Part shown: in pieces, positions 1 through 8,208 of the stretch | Numbering within the stretch: position 1 is the stretch's first letter | Layout: every line of letters begins with the position of its first letter | DNA from: Legionella londiniensis | Lineage (GTDB): Bacteria; Pseudomonadota; Gammaproteobacteria; Legionellales; Legionellaceae | Assembly: GCF_001467825.1 (NCBI RefSeq) | Contig: NZ_LNYK01000014.1 | Span: forward strand, 251,287 to 315,286 | Length of the DNA: 64,000 nt | Direction: 5' to 3' | Notes under the pieces: generated by a model | What the model saw: the letters and a program-made list of their open reading frames with translations, nothing else | Told to the model about the DNA's origin: nothing | Database searches by the model: none | Program-made: the position numbers and the translations under genes

Positions 1-743
1 CTTAAGTCACCCATTTTGGTTTCCAAGGTTTGATGAGCTTCATTGAGTTTCTTCTCCTCCTTGAGTTGCTTTTGCAGGGTTTCATTGAAATTATCCGAGC
101 GCTTTTGGTAATCATCATAAGCCATTTCAAGCAGATCAATTTGCTGGCCTATAATTTGTTGTTTCACGGATTCATTTGATAAATTCATTAATTTTTTTTC
201 TAAAGCCTGGTACAGCAATTTAATATTTTTGGCAGCCTGGTTTCTTTCTTCAAGTAATTGATTTAAATTCTCATTTTTTTTCAGCAGTTCTTCTGTTTCT
301 TTGGATGCTTTCGCCTCGCTGATTTTCTCAACCTTATTCTTCAATTCTGCAAAGCGTGTGGCTAGACCTTCTCTTGAGGTTGGGCTGTATGTATGGTTCT
401 CCAGTCGCTTTTTGTTTTGAATAATATATCTATCAAATTCACGCTGGAAAGCTGCTAGTTTCTTTATCTGGGCTGAATATTCTGTCTTTTTCTCTAAAAA
501 GGTTTCTTCAGTCAATTTTCCCGCGCCATCCGCTAATGTAGTCGCAGCTTTTATCCATCGGTTCGACTGATTAAGTTTTGCAAGAATTGTTTTGGCTTCT
601 TCAACAATATTTTCCTGGCCTGGATTTGCTTTTGAATCCTTATACTGTTCTAAAATGTTCTTGGCGCTATTAGCAATAGCATCCATTTGTTCTTTGATGG
701 TTTTAATTTTTTCCCGATATTCATTGATGTCTTTTAGATACAT
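1..743 (-). CDS. Partial coiled-coil protein, function unknown (C-terminus beyond the left edge)
   Basis: An open frame runs leftwards from the ATG at 741-743 to position 1 without a stop, so only about 247 N-terminal residues are present. The protein is very rich in Lys, Glu, Gln, Leu and Asn, with long heptad-like stretches and no signal peptide or membrane segment, so an extended cytoplasmic coiled coil is likely. The upstream region has only a weak GGAC-type ribosome site. I recognise no enzyme motif. Long coiled-coil proteins of unknown role are common in Legionella and include secretion-system substrates, but nothing here proves that. It is divergent from the cytochrome gene, with about 170 bp between the starts. 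Confidence 0.75.
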   Translation of the reverse strand, partial: MYLKDINEYREKIKTIKEQMDAIANSAKNILEQYKDSKANPGQENIVEEAKTILAKLNQSNRWIKAATTLADGAGKLTEETFLEKKTEYSAQIKKLAAFQREFDRYIIQNKKRLENHTYSPTSREGLATRFAELKNKVEKISEAKASKETEELLKKNENLNQLLEERNQAAKNIKLLYQALEKKLMNLSNESVKQQIIGQQIDLLEMAYDDYQKRSDNFNETLQKQLKEEKKLNEAHQTLETKMGDL

Positions 744-914
744 GTCAGTCAGTCCGCTTTAAGTTCATTCGGATAAAATATCAAGCCTTTAGATATATTT
801 TAGAACATCTATATCATTTCAGTTGATTCTTGGCTTGAAATGTCATAATTTGCGCTTCTTTAACGATTTATTGGCCTAAAATTGGGCTAATAGATACAAA
901 GCAAGGAGTTTGTG

Positions 915-1307
915 ATGCAGCTAACAAAATGGGCAATCGCGGGGATGTATTTTTTATCATTGAATGCAATTGCTGCTTCCCACCATCCGCAGGACTTCTT
1001 AAAGAGTGTAACGGGTTCTCAGCATGAAGGCGCTGAGATTGCTCAACACTTTTGCAGTAATTGCCATTCGGAAAATCCGCCTATTCCCTTAGGCGCCCCG
1101 CGGATTGGCATTGAGGCAGACTGGCAGCACCGCATAAAACAGGGTTTCTCAGTTCTCTTTAAGCATACTGACGAAGGCCTCAATGCCATGCCGCCAAGGG
1201 GCGGCTGTTTTGAATGCAGCGACCAGCAATTGGTTCTTGCAATTCTTGCCTTATTGCCTGAAAAAGAACAAAAAAGGCTTAATAAAGAACTTAAAGTTTC
1301 TAATTAA
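915..1307 (+). CDS. Cytochrome c5-like class I c-type cytochrome
   Basis: Predicted exported mono-haem electron carrier. Residues 1-21 form a signal peptide ending in AIAA. The haem site is C47-S-N-C50-H51, and the downstream NAMPPRGGCFEC segment supplies the axial Met and the extra cysteine pair typical of the cytochrome c5 family. At 130 residues the length is normal. GTG at 912 directly precedes ATG 915; the AAGGAG at 902-907 is spaced 7 bases from ATG 915, so that start is preferred. It is likely a soluble or membrane-tethered periplasmic carrier feeding a terminal oxidase. Its precise redox partner cannot be read from this context. Confidence 0.85.
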   Translation: MQLTKWAIAGMYFLSLNAIAASHHPQDFLKSVTGSQHEGAEIAQHFCSNCHSENPPIPLGAPRIGIEADWQHRIKQGFSVLFKHTDEGLNAMPPRGGCFECSDQQLVLAILALLPEKEQKRLNKELKVSN

Positions 1308-1393
1308 TACAAGAAGTTAGCTATTAATTGTAAAATCTGCTAAATAAATCATCAGTCCGCCCGATAACCTAGGAAAATAGGGAGGATTGACCT

Positions 1394-1954
1394 ATGGACA
1401 AGAAGCTTATCGTATTGCCGTTGTGTATGTCGGCTGTTGCGTGCGGACCAATTGATCCGTCTACCGTGGTGGTTGATGATGCAGGTTATTCGCACTATAC
1501 CGTGCATCACAGCATGGATAACAAAGGAAGTGATTATTTCCCGGCCAAGCGTGAGGCAACAGGCAGGAAAGTCTTTATTTTTGACCCCAAAGTTACAGCC
1601 TGGGCTGCTTATGATGCGCAGGGCAACCGGGTGAAAACCGGAAGAGCTTCTGGCGGTAAGGATTTCTGTGAAGATGTGGGCAGGCCTTGCCGAACGGTAA
1701 CAGGCAAATTCCGGGTTTATTCGAAAAAAGGGGAAGATTGTACTTCAAGCATTTACCCCATTGAGACTGGCGGAGGTGCGCGCATGCCGTATTGCATGCA
1801 CTTCAATGGCGGTTATTCCATTCACGGAGCATATGAAGTGCCAAACTACAATGCAAGCCATGGTTGTGTGCGGGTATTGCCGAGCGCTGCGAAATGGCTG
1901 AATGAAAATTTCATTGATATTGGAACCACCGTGATCGTCAAGCCTTATCACTAA
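1394..1954 (+). CDS. L,D-transpeptidase (YkuD family) lipoprotein, EnhA-like
   Basis: The 186-residue protein has a short lipoprotein signal with lipobox SAVAC (acylated Cys17). The YkuD catalytic signature is clear near the C-terminus: SIHGAYEVP followed by SHGCVRVLP, with the nucleophile at about Cys158. Such enzymes form 3-3 peptidoglycan cross-links or anchor lipoproteins to the wall. Legionella enhanced-entry protein EnhA contains the same domain, so this may be a member of that group; enhB and enhC are not next to it. GGGAGG at 1381-1386 is a fair ribosome site. The gene ends just before a REP-like terminator hairpin. Confidence 0.85.
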   Translation: MDKKLIVLPLCMSAVACGPIDPSTVVVDDAGYSHYTVHHSMDNKGSDYFPAKREATGRKVFIFDPKVTAWAAYDAQGNRVKTGRASGGKDFCEDVGRPCRTVTGKFRVYSKKGEDCTSSIYPIETGGGARMPYCMHFNGGYSIHGAYEVPNYNASHGCVRVLPSAAKWLNENFIDIGTTVIVKPYH

Positions 1955-1978
1955 ATCCTGCCGCCTATCCTAGCGTAG

Positions 1979-2015
1979 CCCGTATTAGCGAAGCGTAATA
2001 CGGGTTTTTCTTTTT
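1979..2015 (+). terminator. REP-like palindrome acting as rho-independent terminator
   Basis: A 9-bp stem CCCGTATTA (1979-1987) pairs with TAATACGGG (1996-2004) around the loop GCGAAGCG, followed directly by TTTTTCTTTTT. This is a textbook intrinsic terminator for the L,D-transpeptidase gene. Together with its left flank (TAGCGTAG) it resembles the TAGCCCGGATTAGCG-type palindromes repeated in many proteobacterial genomes; related copies are at 2023-2048 and 12104-12131. Confidence 0.85.
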
Positions 2016-2022
2016 CCTATCC

Positions 2023-2048
2023 CCGCATTAGAACTTCGTCTAATGCGG
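2023..2048. repeat. Second REP-like palindrome
   Basis: CCGCATTAGA (2023-2032) and TCTAATGCGG (2039-2048) form a perfect 10-bp stem with the loop ACTTCG. It lies between the convergent L,D-transpeptidase and gatB genes, 18 bp after the first palindrome. The sequence is a variant of the same family (GCATTAG core, CTAC flank). No strong T tract follows on either strand, so it is more likely a repeat unit or a bidirectional RNA end than a classical terminator. Confidence 0.7.
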
Positions 2049-2065
2049 ACTACTTTTAATAGAGG

Positions 2066-3499
2066 CTACTTTAGATAATTCCGCAACAGCTTATTTACCA
2101 GCGATGGATCTCCTTTCCCCCTGGTTTGTTTCATGACCTGACCTACAAAAAACGCAAGCAATTTATCCTTGCCGGCACGGTATAAGGCAACTTGTTCCGG
2201 GAATTGATTCAAAACTTCATGTATGGCCGCTTCAAGTTCGCTTTGTTTCATCGTTTGCTCATAACCATGGAGTGCAATAAGCTCATCGATAGTTTGCTTG
2301 GAGGTGAGTAATTGAGAAAAAATGGTCCTGGCCGTTTTATGATTAATTATTTGAGAGGACAACTTGTCTAATAAGCTCCCTAATTGGTTCGCTGACACCG
2401 GGGGGTACGCAAAACTGCCGTTCGTTTCATTTAAAGCTTCAGCATATGGGCCTTTTAACCAGTTAACCACTGTTTTTAAAGAAGCGGCGGTTTGTTTGAC
2501 GACTGAATCGAAAAAATGAATTAATTCCGGTGAGGAAAGCAAAAATTCAATATCATCACTGGAAAACTCCTCTATTTCTCTGAGGCGCGCCCTGATTTGG
2601 GCTGGAAGCTCAGGCATGCTTTCTTGAATATGCGCTATATCTTCTTTTGACAGATGAACGGGCAGGAGGTCTGGCTCAGGGAAATAACGGTAATCTTCTT
2701 CACGTTCTTTACCGCGCAACGGATAAGTGGAATCTGTCACTGGTGAATAAAGCCTTGTTTCTTGCCGTACAAATTGGCCAGATTGCAATACATTTTGTTG
2801 GCGCAGCTGCTCGTGAAGAATTGCTTTTTCAATATAACGAAAAGAATTCAGGTTCTTAAGCTCGACCCGAGTGCCCAAAGCATCGCTCCCTTCTGGCCTA
2901 AGCGATATATTCACATCACAGCGAAAAGAGCCTTCTTGCATATTTCCATCGCAAATATCAAGAAAACGCAGTAATTCATGCAACGTTTTTAGATAAATGA
3001 CCGCTTCTTCAGCGGAAAAAAGGCAAGGGGCTGTGACAATTTCCAGAAGCGGGGTACCTGCACGGTTTAGATCAATGCCGCTGTAGAGAGGATGGGCCTC
3101 ATGGAGCGACTTGCCTGCATCTTCTTCCAAATGCGCACGAACGATAGGGATTTTTTTATCCGTATTGTCAGGCAGGCGAATGGATAGACAGCCATCGCGG
3201 ATAATCGGTTTTTCAAACTGGCTGATTTGATAGCCTTTTGGGAGATCCGGGTAAAAATAATTTTTACGCTCAAAATAACATATTCCCTGAATTTCTGCCT
3301 GAATGGCAAGGCCAAAGCGAATGGCCATGATTACCGCCTCGCCGTTTAATACCGGAAGAACGCCTGGAAAGCCCGCATCAATAAAGCTTGTTTGCGAATT
3401 AGGCTCAGCACCGTATATCGTAGCGCTTCCGGAAAAGAGCTTTGATTTTGTTTTTAACTGGGCATGCACTTCAAGGCCAATGACTGGTTCCAAAATCAT
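2066..3499 (-). CDS. gatB: Aspartyl/glutamyl-tRNA amidotransferase subunit B
   Basis: GatB of 477 residues, the normal length. It binds mischarged Glu-tRNA(Gln) or Asp-tRNA(Asn) and phosphorylates the side-chain carboxyl before amidation. Recognisable parts are the N-terminal [10 protein letters not shown] motif, the cradle domain with [11 protein letters not shown] and the RCDVNISLR segment, and a C-terminal YqeY-like tail ending in [10 protein letters not shown]. Its ATG overlaps the TGA of gatA (ATGA), so the two are translationally coupled. It is the last gene of gatCAB. Its presence implies the indirect route to Gln-tRNA and/or Asn-tRNA, expected in organisms lacking GlnRS or AsnRS. Confidence 0.97.
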   Translation of the reverse strand: MILEPVIGLEVHAQLKTKSKLFSGSATIYGAEPNSQTSFIDAGFPGVLPVLNGEAVIMAIRFGLAIQAEIQGICYFERKNYFYPDLPKGYQISQFEKPIIRDGCLSIRLPDNTDKKIPIVRAHLEEDAGKSLHEAHPLYSGIDLNRAGTPLLEIVTAPCLFSAEEAVIYLKTLHELLRFLDICDGNMQEGSFRCDVNISLRPEGSDALGTRVELKNLNSFRYIEKAILHEQLRQQNVLQSGQFVRQETRLYSPVTDSTYPLRGKEREEDYRYFPEPDLLPVHLSKEDIAHIQESMPELPAQIRARLREIEEFSSDDIEFLLSSPELIHFFDSVVKQTAASLKTVVNWLKGPYAEALNETNGSFAYPPVSANQLGSLLDKLSSQIINHKTARTIFSQLLTSKQTIDELIALHGYEQTMKQSELEAAIHEVLNQFPEQVALYRAGKDKLLAFFVGQVMKQTRGKGDPSLVNKLLRNYLK

Positions 3500-4947
3500 A
3501 TTTTTTCCTCAGGTTCGATTTGATGCCACGATGTATGCTGTTGAAAAAAATGAGCCAGATTCAGCAATCGGCTCTCACTGAAATAAGGCCCTAAAAGCTG
3601 CATCCCAATGGGCAATCGTTTACTTAATCCGGCGGGAATGGATATGGCGGGCAGGCCTGCGAGGTTTGCTGCAACCGTAAATATATCTGCCAGGTAGCGC
3701 GTGGTCGGATCACTGGTTTTTTCACCCAGTTTAAAAGCAAGAGTGGGTGTAGTCGGGCCGATGATGACATCCACCTGCTTAAAGACTTCCAGAAATTCCT
3801 GCTGAATCAGTCTTCTTATTTTTTGTGCTTGTACATAATAAGCATCAAAATACCCGGAAGATAATACATGGGTTCCGGTGAGGATCCGCCGCTTCACTTC
3901 AAGGCCGAAGCCTTCCTCGCGGCTTCGGTTGATGAGATCAAACAGATTTTCAGCGTCAGGGGTTCTGTAACCAAAACGGATGCCGTCGAAGCGTGCAAGG
4001 TTGGAAGAAGCCTCAGCGCAGGCAATCACATAATAACAGGGAACCCATAGAGGCTGGAATTTTAGATCGAGTTCCATGATCTCTGCTCCTGCCTCAGTAT
4101 AAATCTTTAAAGCTTCTAAAATGGCTTTTTGGATGCCAGCTTCCACTTCAGGCTGAAAAAAAGATTTGGGTAAGCCAATGCGCAGCGGCGAAATTCTTGA
4201 GCCGAGGGCTGACAAATAATCAGGAACCGGTTTATTGATGGATGTTGAATCGCGTGGATCAAATCCAGCCATGGCTTGCAGCACGATTGCCAAATCCTCG
4301 GCGCTTCTTGCCATAGGGCCTGCCTGATCAAGGCTCGAGGCAAAGGCAACCATGCCGAAGCGCGAGACAAGGCCATAAGTTGGTTTCATGCCGGAAATGC
4401 CGCAAAATGCCGCAGGCTGCCTGATTGAGCCGCCAGTATCGGATCCAGTCGCAAACGGAATGAGGTTTGCAGCCACAGCAGCAGCTGATCCGCCGGAAGA
4501 GCCGCCAGGTACATGGGCGTGATTCCATGGGTTTTTTACTGGGCCAAAATAGCTGTTTTCATTGGAAGAGCCCATCGCAAACTCATCCATATTGGTTTTG
4601 CCAAGCAACACGGCATTTTCCATACCAAGCTTGGCCGCGATGGTTGCGGAATAGGGCGCCTGGAAGTTCGCGAGCATTCGCGACCCGCAGGTTGTAGGCA
4701 TTGTTTCTGTACAAAAAATATCTTTATGGGCAAAGGGAATGCCTGTGAGGAAGCTCATTTTGCCTTGTTGAATAAGGCGATCCGCTGCCCGTGCCTTGCT
4801 TAATGCGCCCTCTTCGTCAATGCTGATAAAGGCGTTCAGCGTTTTTGCCTGATTAATACGGTTTAAATAATCATTTGCTAATTCAATACTTGAGATTTTT
4901 TTTTGGTATAAGGCCTTATGTAACGACCGGATCGACTCAAATTGCAT
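3496..4947 (-). CDS. gatA: Glutamyl-tRNA(Gln) amidotransferase subunit A
   Basis: Amidase-signature subunit of GatCAB, 483 residues, which releases ammonia from glutamine or asparagine for transfer to the tRNA-bound side chain in GatB. The Ser-cisSer-Lys triad is visible: Lys in PFAHKDIFC (about residue 75), the cis-Ser in the glycine-rich [13 protein letters not shown], and the nucleophilic Ser in [13 protein letters not shown]. The start [14 protein letters not shown] aligns with family N-termini. It lies 5 bp after gatC and overlaps gatB by 4 bp, forming a single operon. Confidence 0.97.
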   Translation of the reverse strand: MQFESIRSLHKALYQKKISSIELANDYLNRINQAKTLNAFISIDEEGALSKARAADRLIQQGKMSFLTGIPFAHKDIFCTETMPTTCGSRMLANFQAPYSATIAAKLGMENAVLLGKTNMDEFAMGSSNENSYFGPVKNPWNHAHVPGGSSGGSAAAVAANLIPFATGSDTGGSIRQPAAFCGISGMKPTYGLVSRFGMVAFASSLDQAGPMARSAEDLAIVLQAMAGFDPRDSTSINKPVPDYLSALGSRISPLRIGLPKSFFQPEVEAGIQKAILEALKIYTEAGAEIMELDLKFQPLWVPCYYVIACAEASSNLARFDGIRFGYRTPDAENLFDLINRSREEGFGLEVKRRILTGTHVLSSGYFDAYYVQAQKIRRLIQQEFLEVFKQVDVIIGPTTPTLAFKLGEKTSDPTTRYLADIFTVAANLAGLPAISIPAGLSKRLPIGMQLLGPYFSESRLLNLAHFFQQHTSWHQIEPEEKI

Positions 4948-4952
4948 GATTG

Positions 4953-5243
4953 TTAAACCTCAATGACCTTGGGGACGAGATATAAACCATTTTCAAAAAG
5001 CGGCGCGCATTTGGCCAGTTCGTTGATATGGTTTATTTCAGTGACGACATCCGGACGAAGCCGCTGGTGCAGATCAAGCGGGTGATGGAGCGGGCTTACG
5101 TCTTTGGTTTCAACTCCGCGTAAATCATCCACAAAGTTCATGATAGCCTGCAAATCATGAAGCAACTGATTTTCTTCTTTTTGGTCCAGGGCAATAGAGG
5201 CCAGTTTTTTTAATTGTTCCAGGGTGAAATCTGATATGGTCAC
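4953..5243 (-). CDS. gatC: Aspartyl/glutamyl-tRNA amidotransferase subunit C
   Basis: Small GatC subunit that wraps around and stabilises GatA-GatB. The frame can be extended to a TTG at 5255, but a GGGAG motif sits 5 bases before GTG 5241-5243, giving [19 protein letters not shown], which matches the usual GatC N-terminus and gives 96 residues. The family features [17 protein letters not shown] and LRPDVV are present. It is the first gene of gatCAB. The promoter region is unusually short because an insertion sequence ends about 54 bp upstream of the start. Confidence 0.93.
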   Translation of the reverse strand: MTISDFTLEQLKKLASIALDQKEENQLLHDLQAIMNFVDDLRGVETKDVSPLHHPLDLHQRLRPDVVTEINHINELAKCAPLFENGLYLVPKVIEV

Positions 5244-5269
5244 AAGAACTCCCAAAGAAAGAAAACAAG

Positions 5270-5275
5270 AGTATA
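5270..5275 (-). promoter_or_regulatory. Candidate -10 box of gatCAB
   Basis: On the minus strand TATACT lies about 27 bp before the gatC GTG. With a 17-bp spacer the -35 hexamer would fall at 5293-5298, exactly across the left IS junction, and reads CTAGAT, a poor match. This suggests the native -35 was replaced when the IS landed, or that transcription now starts elsewhere. Inference only. Confidence 0.4.
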
Positions 5276-5379
5276 CTCCGCCTGAAGTAGAAATCTAGGC
5301 TCAATCACCATTTAAATTGAATACAATAAAAAAATCCGTAAACTGTTATTTTTCACAATTTCAAGGGAATAGTAGTCAA

Positions 5380-6134
5380 ATGCCAGTGCGGTATGAATTA
5401 ACAGCGGAGCAGTGGCATAAATTAGAGCCATTTCTTCCAGGGAAAGCAACGGATAGGGGTCGAACAGGGACAGATAACCGTTTATTTGTAAATGGCTGTT
5501 TATGGGTGATCCGCAGTGGAGCGATGTGGCATCACTTGCCGGAGAGATATGGGCCATGGAAGAGGACGTATAATCGTTTTCGTCGCTGGGCACATGCGGG
5601 CGTATGGGAAAAAGTATTTGAAATTCTGCTGTCAGATAGTAAAAACCGTTATCGCATGATAGACAGCAGTATCGTACGTGCACATCAGCATGCAACGACT
5701 GGAAGAGGTGTAAAAAAAACTCGACTGTGGGGCGAAGTCGAGGAGGATTAACCACAAAGCTGCATCTTGTCACAGACGGGACAGGCAAGCCGGTCAAGTT
5801 TCAACTGACAGCGGGACACACGGCTGACTGCACCCAGGCTGAGTCTTTGCTGGAGGGGCAAACAGCAGAGGCTGTACTCGCAGACAAAGGTTATGACACC
5901 GATAGTATTGTTCATTATGTTAAGCACTGTATGAAGGCAGTAGCCGTTATTCCTCCAAAACGGAACCGTATTGTGCAGCGCCTGTATGAAAAAGATACCT
6001 ACAAAATGCGAAATCTCATTGAGAGAGCATTTAATCGATTCAAGCACTGGAGGAGAATCGCAACTCGATATGACCGTTGTGACTCCATTTTTATCTCGTC
6101 CATTGCTCTCGCTGCCATTGCTATTTGGGCATAA
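5380..6134 (+). CDS. IS5/IS427-type transposase, two frames joined by -1 frameshifting
   Basis: The first frame (5380-5751) starts MPVRYELTAEQWHKLEPFLP and carries the helix-turn-helix region and the first catalytic Asp in MIDSSIVRAHQHATTG. The second frame (to 6134) carries GRSRGGLTTKLH, the second Asp in LADKGYDTD and the Glu in NLIERAFNRFKHWRR, completing a DDE site. The first frame reads GTA AAA AAA ACT at 5710-5721, a canonical A_AAA_AAA slippery heptamer; a -1 shift there joins the frames as VKKNSTVGRSRGG, as usual for this IS group. Start ATG 5380 has a GGGAA-type site upstream. Confidence 0.92.
5712..5718 (+). promoter_or_regulatory. Slippery heptamer for transposase frameshift
   Basis: A_AAA_AAA in the zero frame of the first transposase frame, inside a run of eight A. 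A -1 slip here brings the ribosome into the frame with the GRSRGGLTTK motif. Confidence 0.8.
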
Positions 6135-6152
6135 TTAAATGGTGATTGAGCC

Positions 6153-6374
6153 TAATAAATAAAGCAGTAAAAATCCGCCAAATAGGGCAAAAGGCACGCC
6201 CAGCATCACCATCAGCGTCTCAGCAACGGTGCGGAAAGTAAGGTAGAATAGAATAAATATAATGGCAAGCGTAAGCGGTACGAAAATGTGCAATAAAACG
6301 AGGATTAAGGTAATTGCAAGCAGGGCGCTCATTCCTCTGTATCCGGCAATGCCCTTTATGATAAGGATTACCAT
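6153..6374 (-). pseudogene. Remnant of a CusA/CzcA heavy-metal RND efflux pump
   Basis: About 50 codons match the RND heavy-metal permease core: FVPLTLAIIFILFYLTFR, then TVAETLMVMLGVPFALFGGF and LLYLLG, where the frame runs into the IS end. In intact CusA/CzcA (over 1,000 residues) this is one internal transmembrane segment pair. The continuation (YNLSVAVWVG-type) is absent on the other side of the IS, and the N-terminal part is missing too: upstream of FVPLTLA the frame reads an unrelated hydrophobic leader starting inside the lpoA stop region. It is therefore a double-truncated relic, implying deletion or rearrangement associated with the insertion. It cannot function as a pump. Confidence 0.8.
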
Positions 6375-8170
6375 ATAATCCTACCCTGGTTCCTAAGATT
6401 TGCCATCCCTTGTTTAAACTGTCCCCAAGCTAAAATGCGGCTTATTTTTCCATCAGGGTTGAGATAAAGTACGCCGCTTTTATCCTTGATGCCCAAGGCA
6501 GGAAAAAACTGCAGCTGGTTGAGCTGTTTGGACAGCGCATAACTATCCATACCCAAGGCATATAAACGATTGTAACTGTTCAACCACTCCGGCCAGTTTT
6601 TATTGCCCATATGATGGGTAAACACCCAGGGCATATCACAAAAAATAATGCCGTTTAGATCGCGGTCCTTTAACGGATTTAAATGACCGGCATACACGCT
6701 GGATGTGGCATAGACTGGAATATCTCCCGCGTAATAATATTTTAACAGCGGCATGATTTGGCGCGCCTTGCCGGGATAGGCAAGTAAAAAGATCATATCA
6801 AAATCCTGCCTGCGCCGGGGAACTGCAGCAATGTTCTGCTGCAGTAATTTTTGTAATTGTTTTTTACGCAACTCACTGTCTGTGATATGCAGAAAATCGC
6901 GAATTCCCGTGTTTAAGTTATCATTACTTCGATAGCGCAGCGTATCGACTATTCTCCCGCCATTGCCCTGCCACTCTGCGGCAAATGCGGCCGCTACATC
7001 ATCCCCCCATTCTCCTGCCGGGGCGATGATCAAAGCATGGCCAAGGCCAGCCTTGCGCGCTTTGACGGCAACCTGGCGCGCTTCAATGCTCGGCGATAAA
7101 CCAAACTGGTAGCTGTTTCCCTTGTGCTTGAGGTATTCCAAATCATTTAACAATACTGTTGGTACGGGGTGGTTGAGTAACGCCACTTTCTGTACTTCAT
7201 TTTTAAGGAGCGGTCCAACTACGAATTGCGCGCCATCATTGACAGCCTTCTGATACAGAAAAGACGCGTCATTAGAGTTGGTATCATAAAAGAGCACCTT
7301 CGCTTTATCCTTTTTTGCATCACCTTCGAGAGCAGCCATAAAACCATCGCGAATCGCGCCTCCAGGCCCCGCTAAAGGTCCGCTTAACGGCAGCAATAAA
7401 GCCATTTGCCGGGGAGCTGCGAACAGGCGGGATTGGGCGGTTTCAAGCGGGATGAGGGAGGCGGCAGGATGGTTTGAAAATTGCCGGCGCCAATTCATAA
7501 TAGCAGAAATCATGGCATGTGGATTTTGATAATCATGTTTGGAAACAAGCGCCAAATTAATCCAGCCCAGCGCCGCAGAATTGTCTTCCGCTTCCAGGGC
7601 GAGAGTATTGAGTTCACTGGCAGGCATTGCTGCAAGATTGAGCCATAAAGCCCGATAATTTTTTTCCCTGGACTCTGCATCAGGCAGAAGCTCGCCAAGC
7701 TTAATGCGCTCATTGACTGCTTCAATGGCATTGCCATTGCTCTCATAAGCTTCCGCTAATAGCTTATGATATTGAATTTGCTGATACAATGAGAGATTTT
7801 GACTGCCTCCCACTTTGGTAAGCCATGAAATCGCGGATTTTGGTCCTTCCCGCATCAGTTCAATTTTGGCCAGCAAAAGATGTTTCTCATCCTGCAGTTT
7901 AGGCGACAAATCCTGCAGCCGTGTTAAAATCAGGCGTGCCTGCTTAAGCCGGCCGTCCTGGATCAAGCGGCCGGCCGCCTTAAGCTTAAGAGACTGGCGT
8001 GCTTCTCCAGTTTGATTTTCAGCCAGGGCAAGACTTGTGGCCGCCGGCATAAGATAAGGATTGCCAATTTCTGCCTTGGTATTTTGCTGAATTTCAACTA
8101 CCTTGCTGCACTGAGTCAACAACAGCAGGCAACAACTGAGTATGAGTGATTTTAAAACCGGTGGATGCAT
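6368..8170 (-). CDS. lpoA: Penicillin-binding protein activator LpoA (LppC family)
   Basis: Outer-membrane lipoprotein of 600 residues. The signal ends in lipobox LLTQC (Cys21 or so). The N-terminal third has TPR-like helices (RLIQDGRLKQARLILTRL), followed from about residue 250 by a periplasmic-binding-protein-like domain starting QMALLLPLSGPLAGPGGAIRDGF. In gammaproteobacteria LpoA spans the periplasm to stimulate the bifunctional synthase PBP1a. It is somewhat shorter than the E. coli protein (678). It is divergent from rsmI with 38 bp between starts, the same neighbourhood as the rsmI-lpoA pair elsewhere; the usual downstream yraN is absent and the RND remnant follows instead. Confidence 0.92.
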   Translation of the reverse strand: MHPPVLKSLILSCCLLLLTQCSKVVEIQQNTKAEIGNPYLMPAATSLALAENQTGEARQSLKLKAAGRLIQDGRLKQARLILTRLQDLSPKLQDEKHLLLAKIELMREGPKSAISWLTKVGGSQNLSLYQQIQYHKLLAEAYESNGNAIEAVNERIKLGELLPDAESREKNYRALWLNLAAMPASELNTLALEAEDNSAALGWINLALVSKHDYQNPHAMISAIMNWRRQFSNHPAASLIPLETAQSRLFAAPRQMALLLPLSGPLAGPGGAIRDGFMAALEGDAKKDKAKVLFYDTNSNDASFLYQKAVNDGAQFVVGPLLKNEVQKVALLNHPVPTVLLNDLEYLKHKGNSYQFGLSPSIEARQVAVKARKAGLGHALIIAPAGEWGDDVAAAFAAEWQGNGGRIVDTLRYRSNDNLNTGIRDFLHITDSELRKKQLQKLLQQNIAAVPRRRQDFDMIFLLAYPGKARQIMPLLKYYYAGDIPVYATSSVYAGHLNPLKDRDLNGIIFCDMPWVFTHHMGNKNWPEWLNSYNRLYALGMDSYALSKQLNQLQFFPALGIKDKSGVLYLNPDGKISRILAWGQFKQGMANLRNQGRIIW

Positions 8171-8208
8171 GGATCATTTCCAAATGAAGAACCAAAAGAG
8201 AATAAACG

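Larger units (their letters stand above)
5298..6152 (+). mobile_element. Complete IS5-family (IS427-like) insertion sequence
   Basis: The element is about 855 bp long. Its ends are perfect inverted repeats: GGCTCAATCACCATTTAA at 5298-5315 and the complement at 6135-6152. TA is directly repeated immediately outside both ends (5296-5297 and 6153-6154), consistent with the small target duplications of this group. It encodes one transposase split over two frames that join at an A8 run. Both ends and the catalytic residues are intact, so it may be mobile. It sits between gatC and a truncated RND pump gene. No second copy was seen in the window. Confidence 0.93.

Noticed and set aside
5312..5797. 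A 161-codon frame antisense within the IS
   Set aside because: Shadow of the transposase; IS5-family elements encode only the transposase on the other strand.
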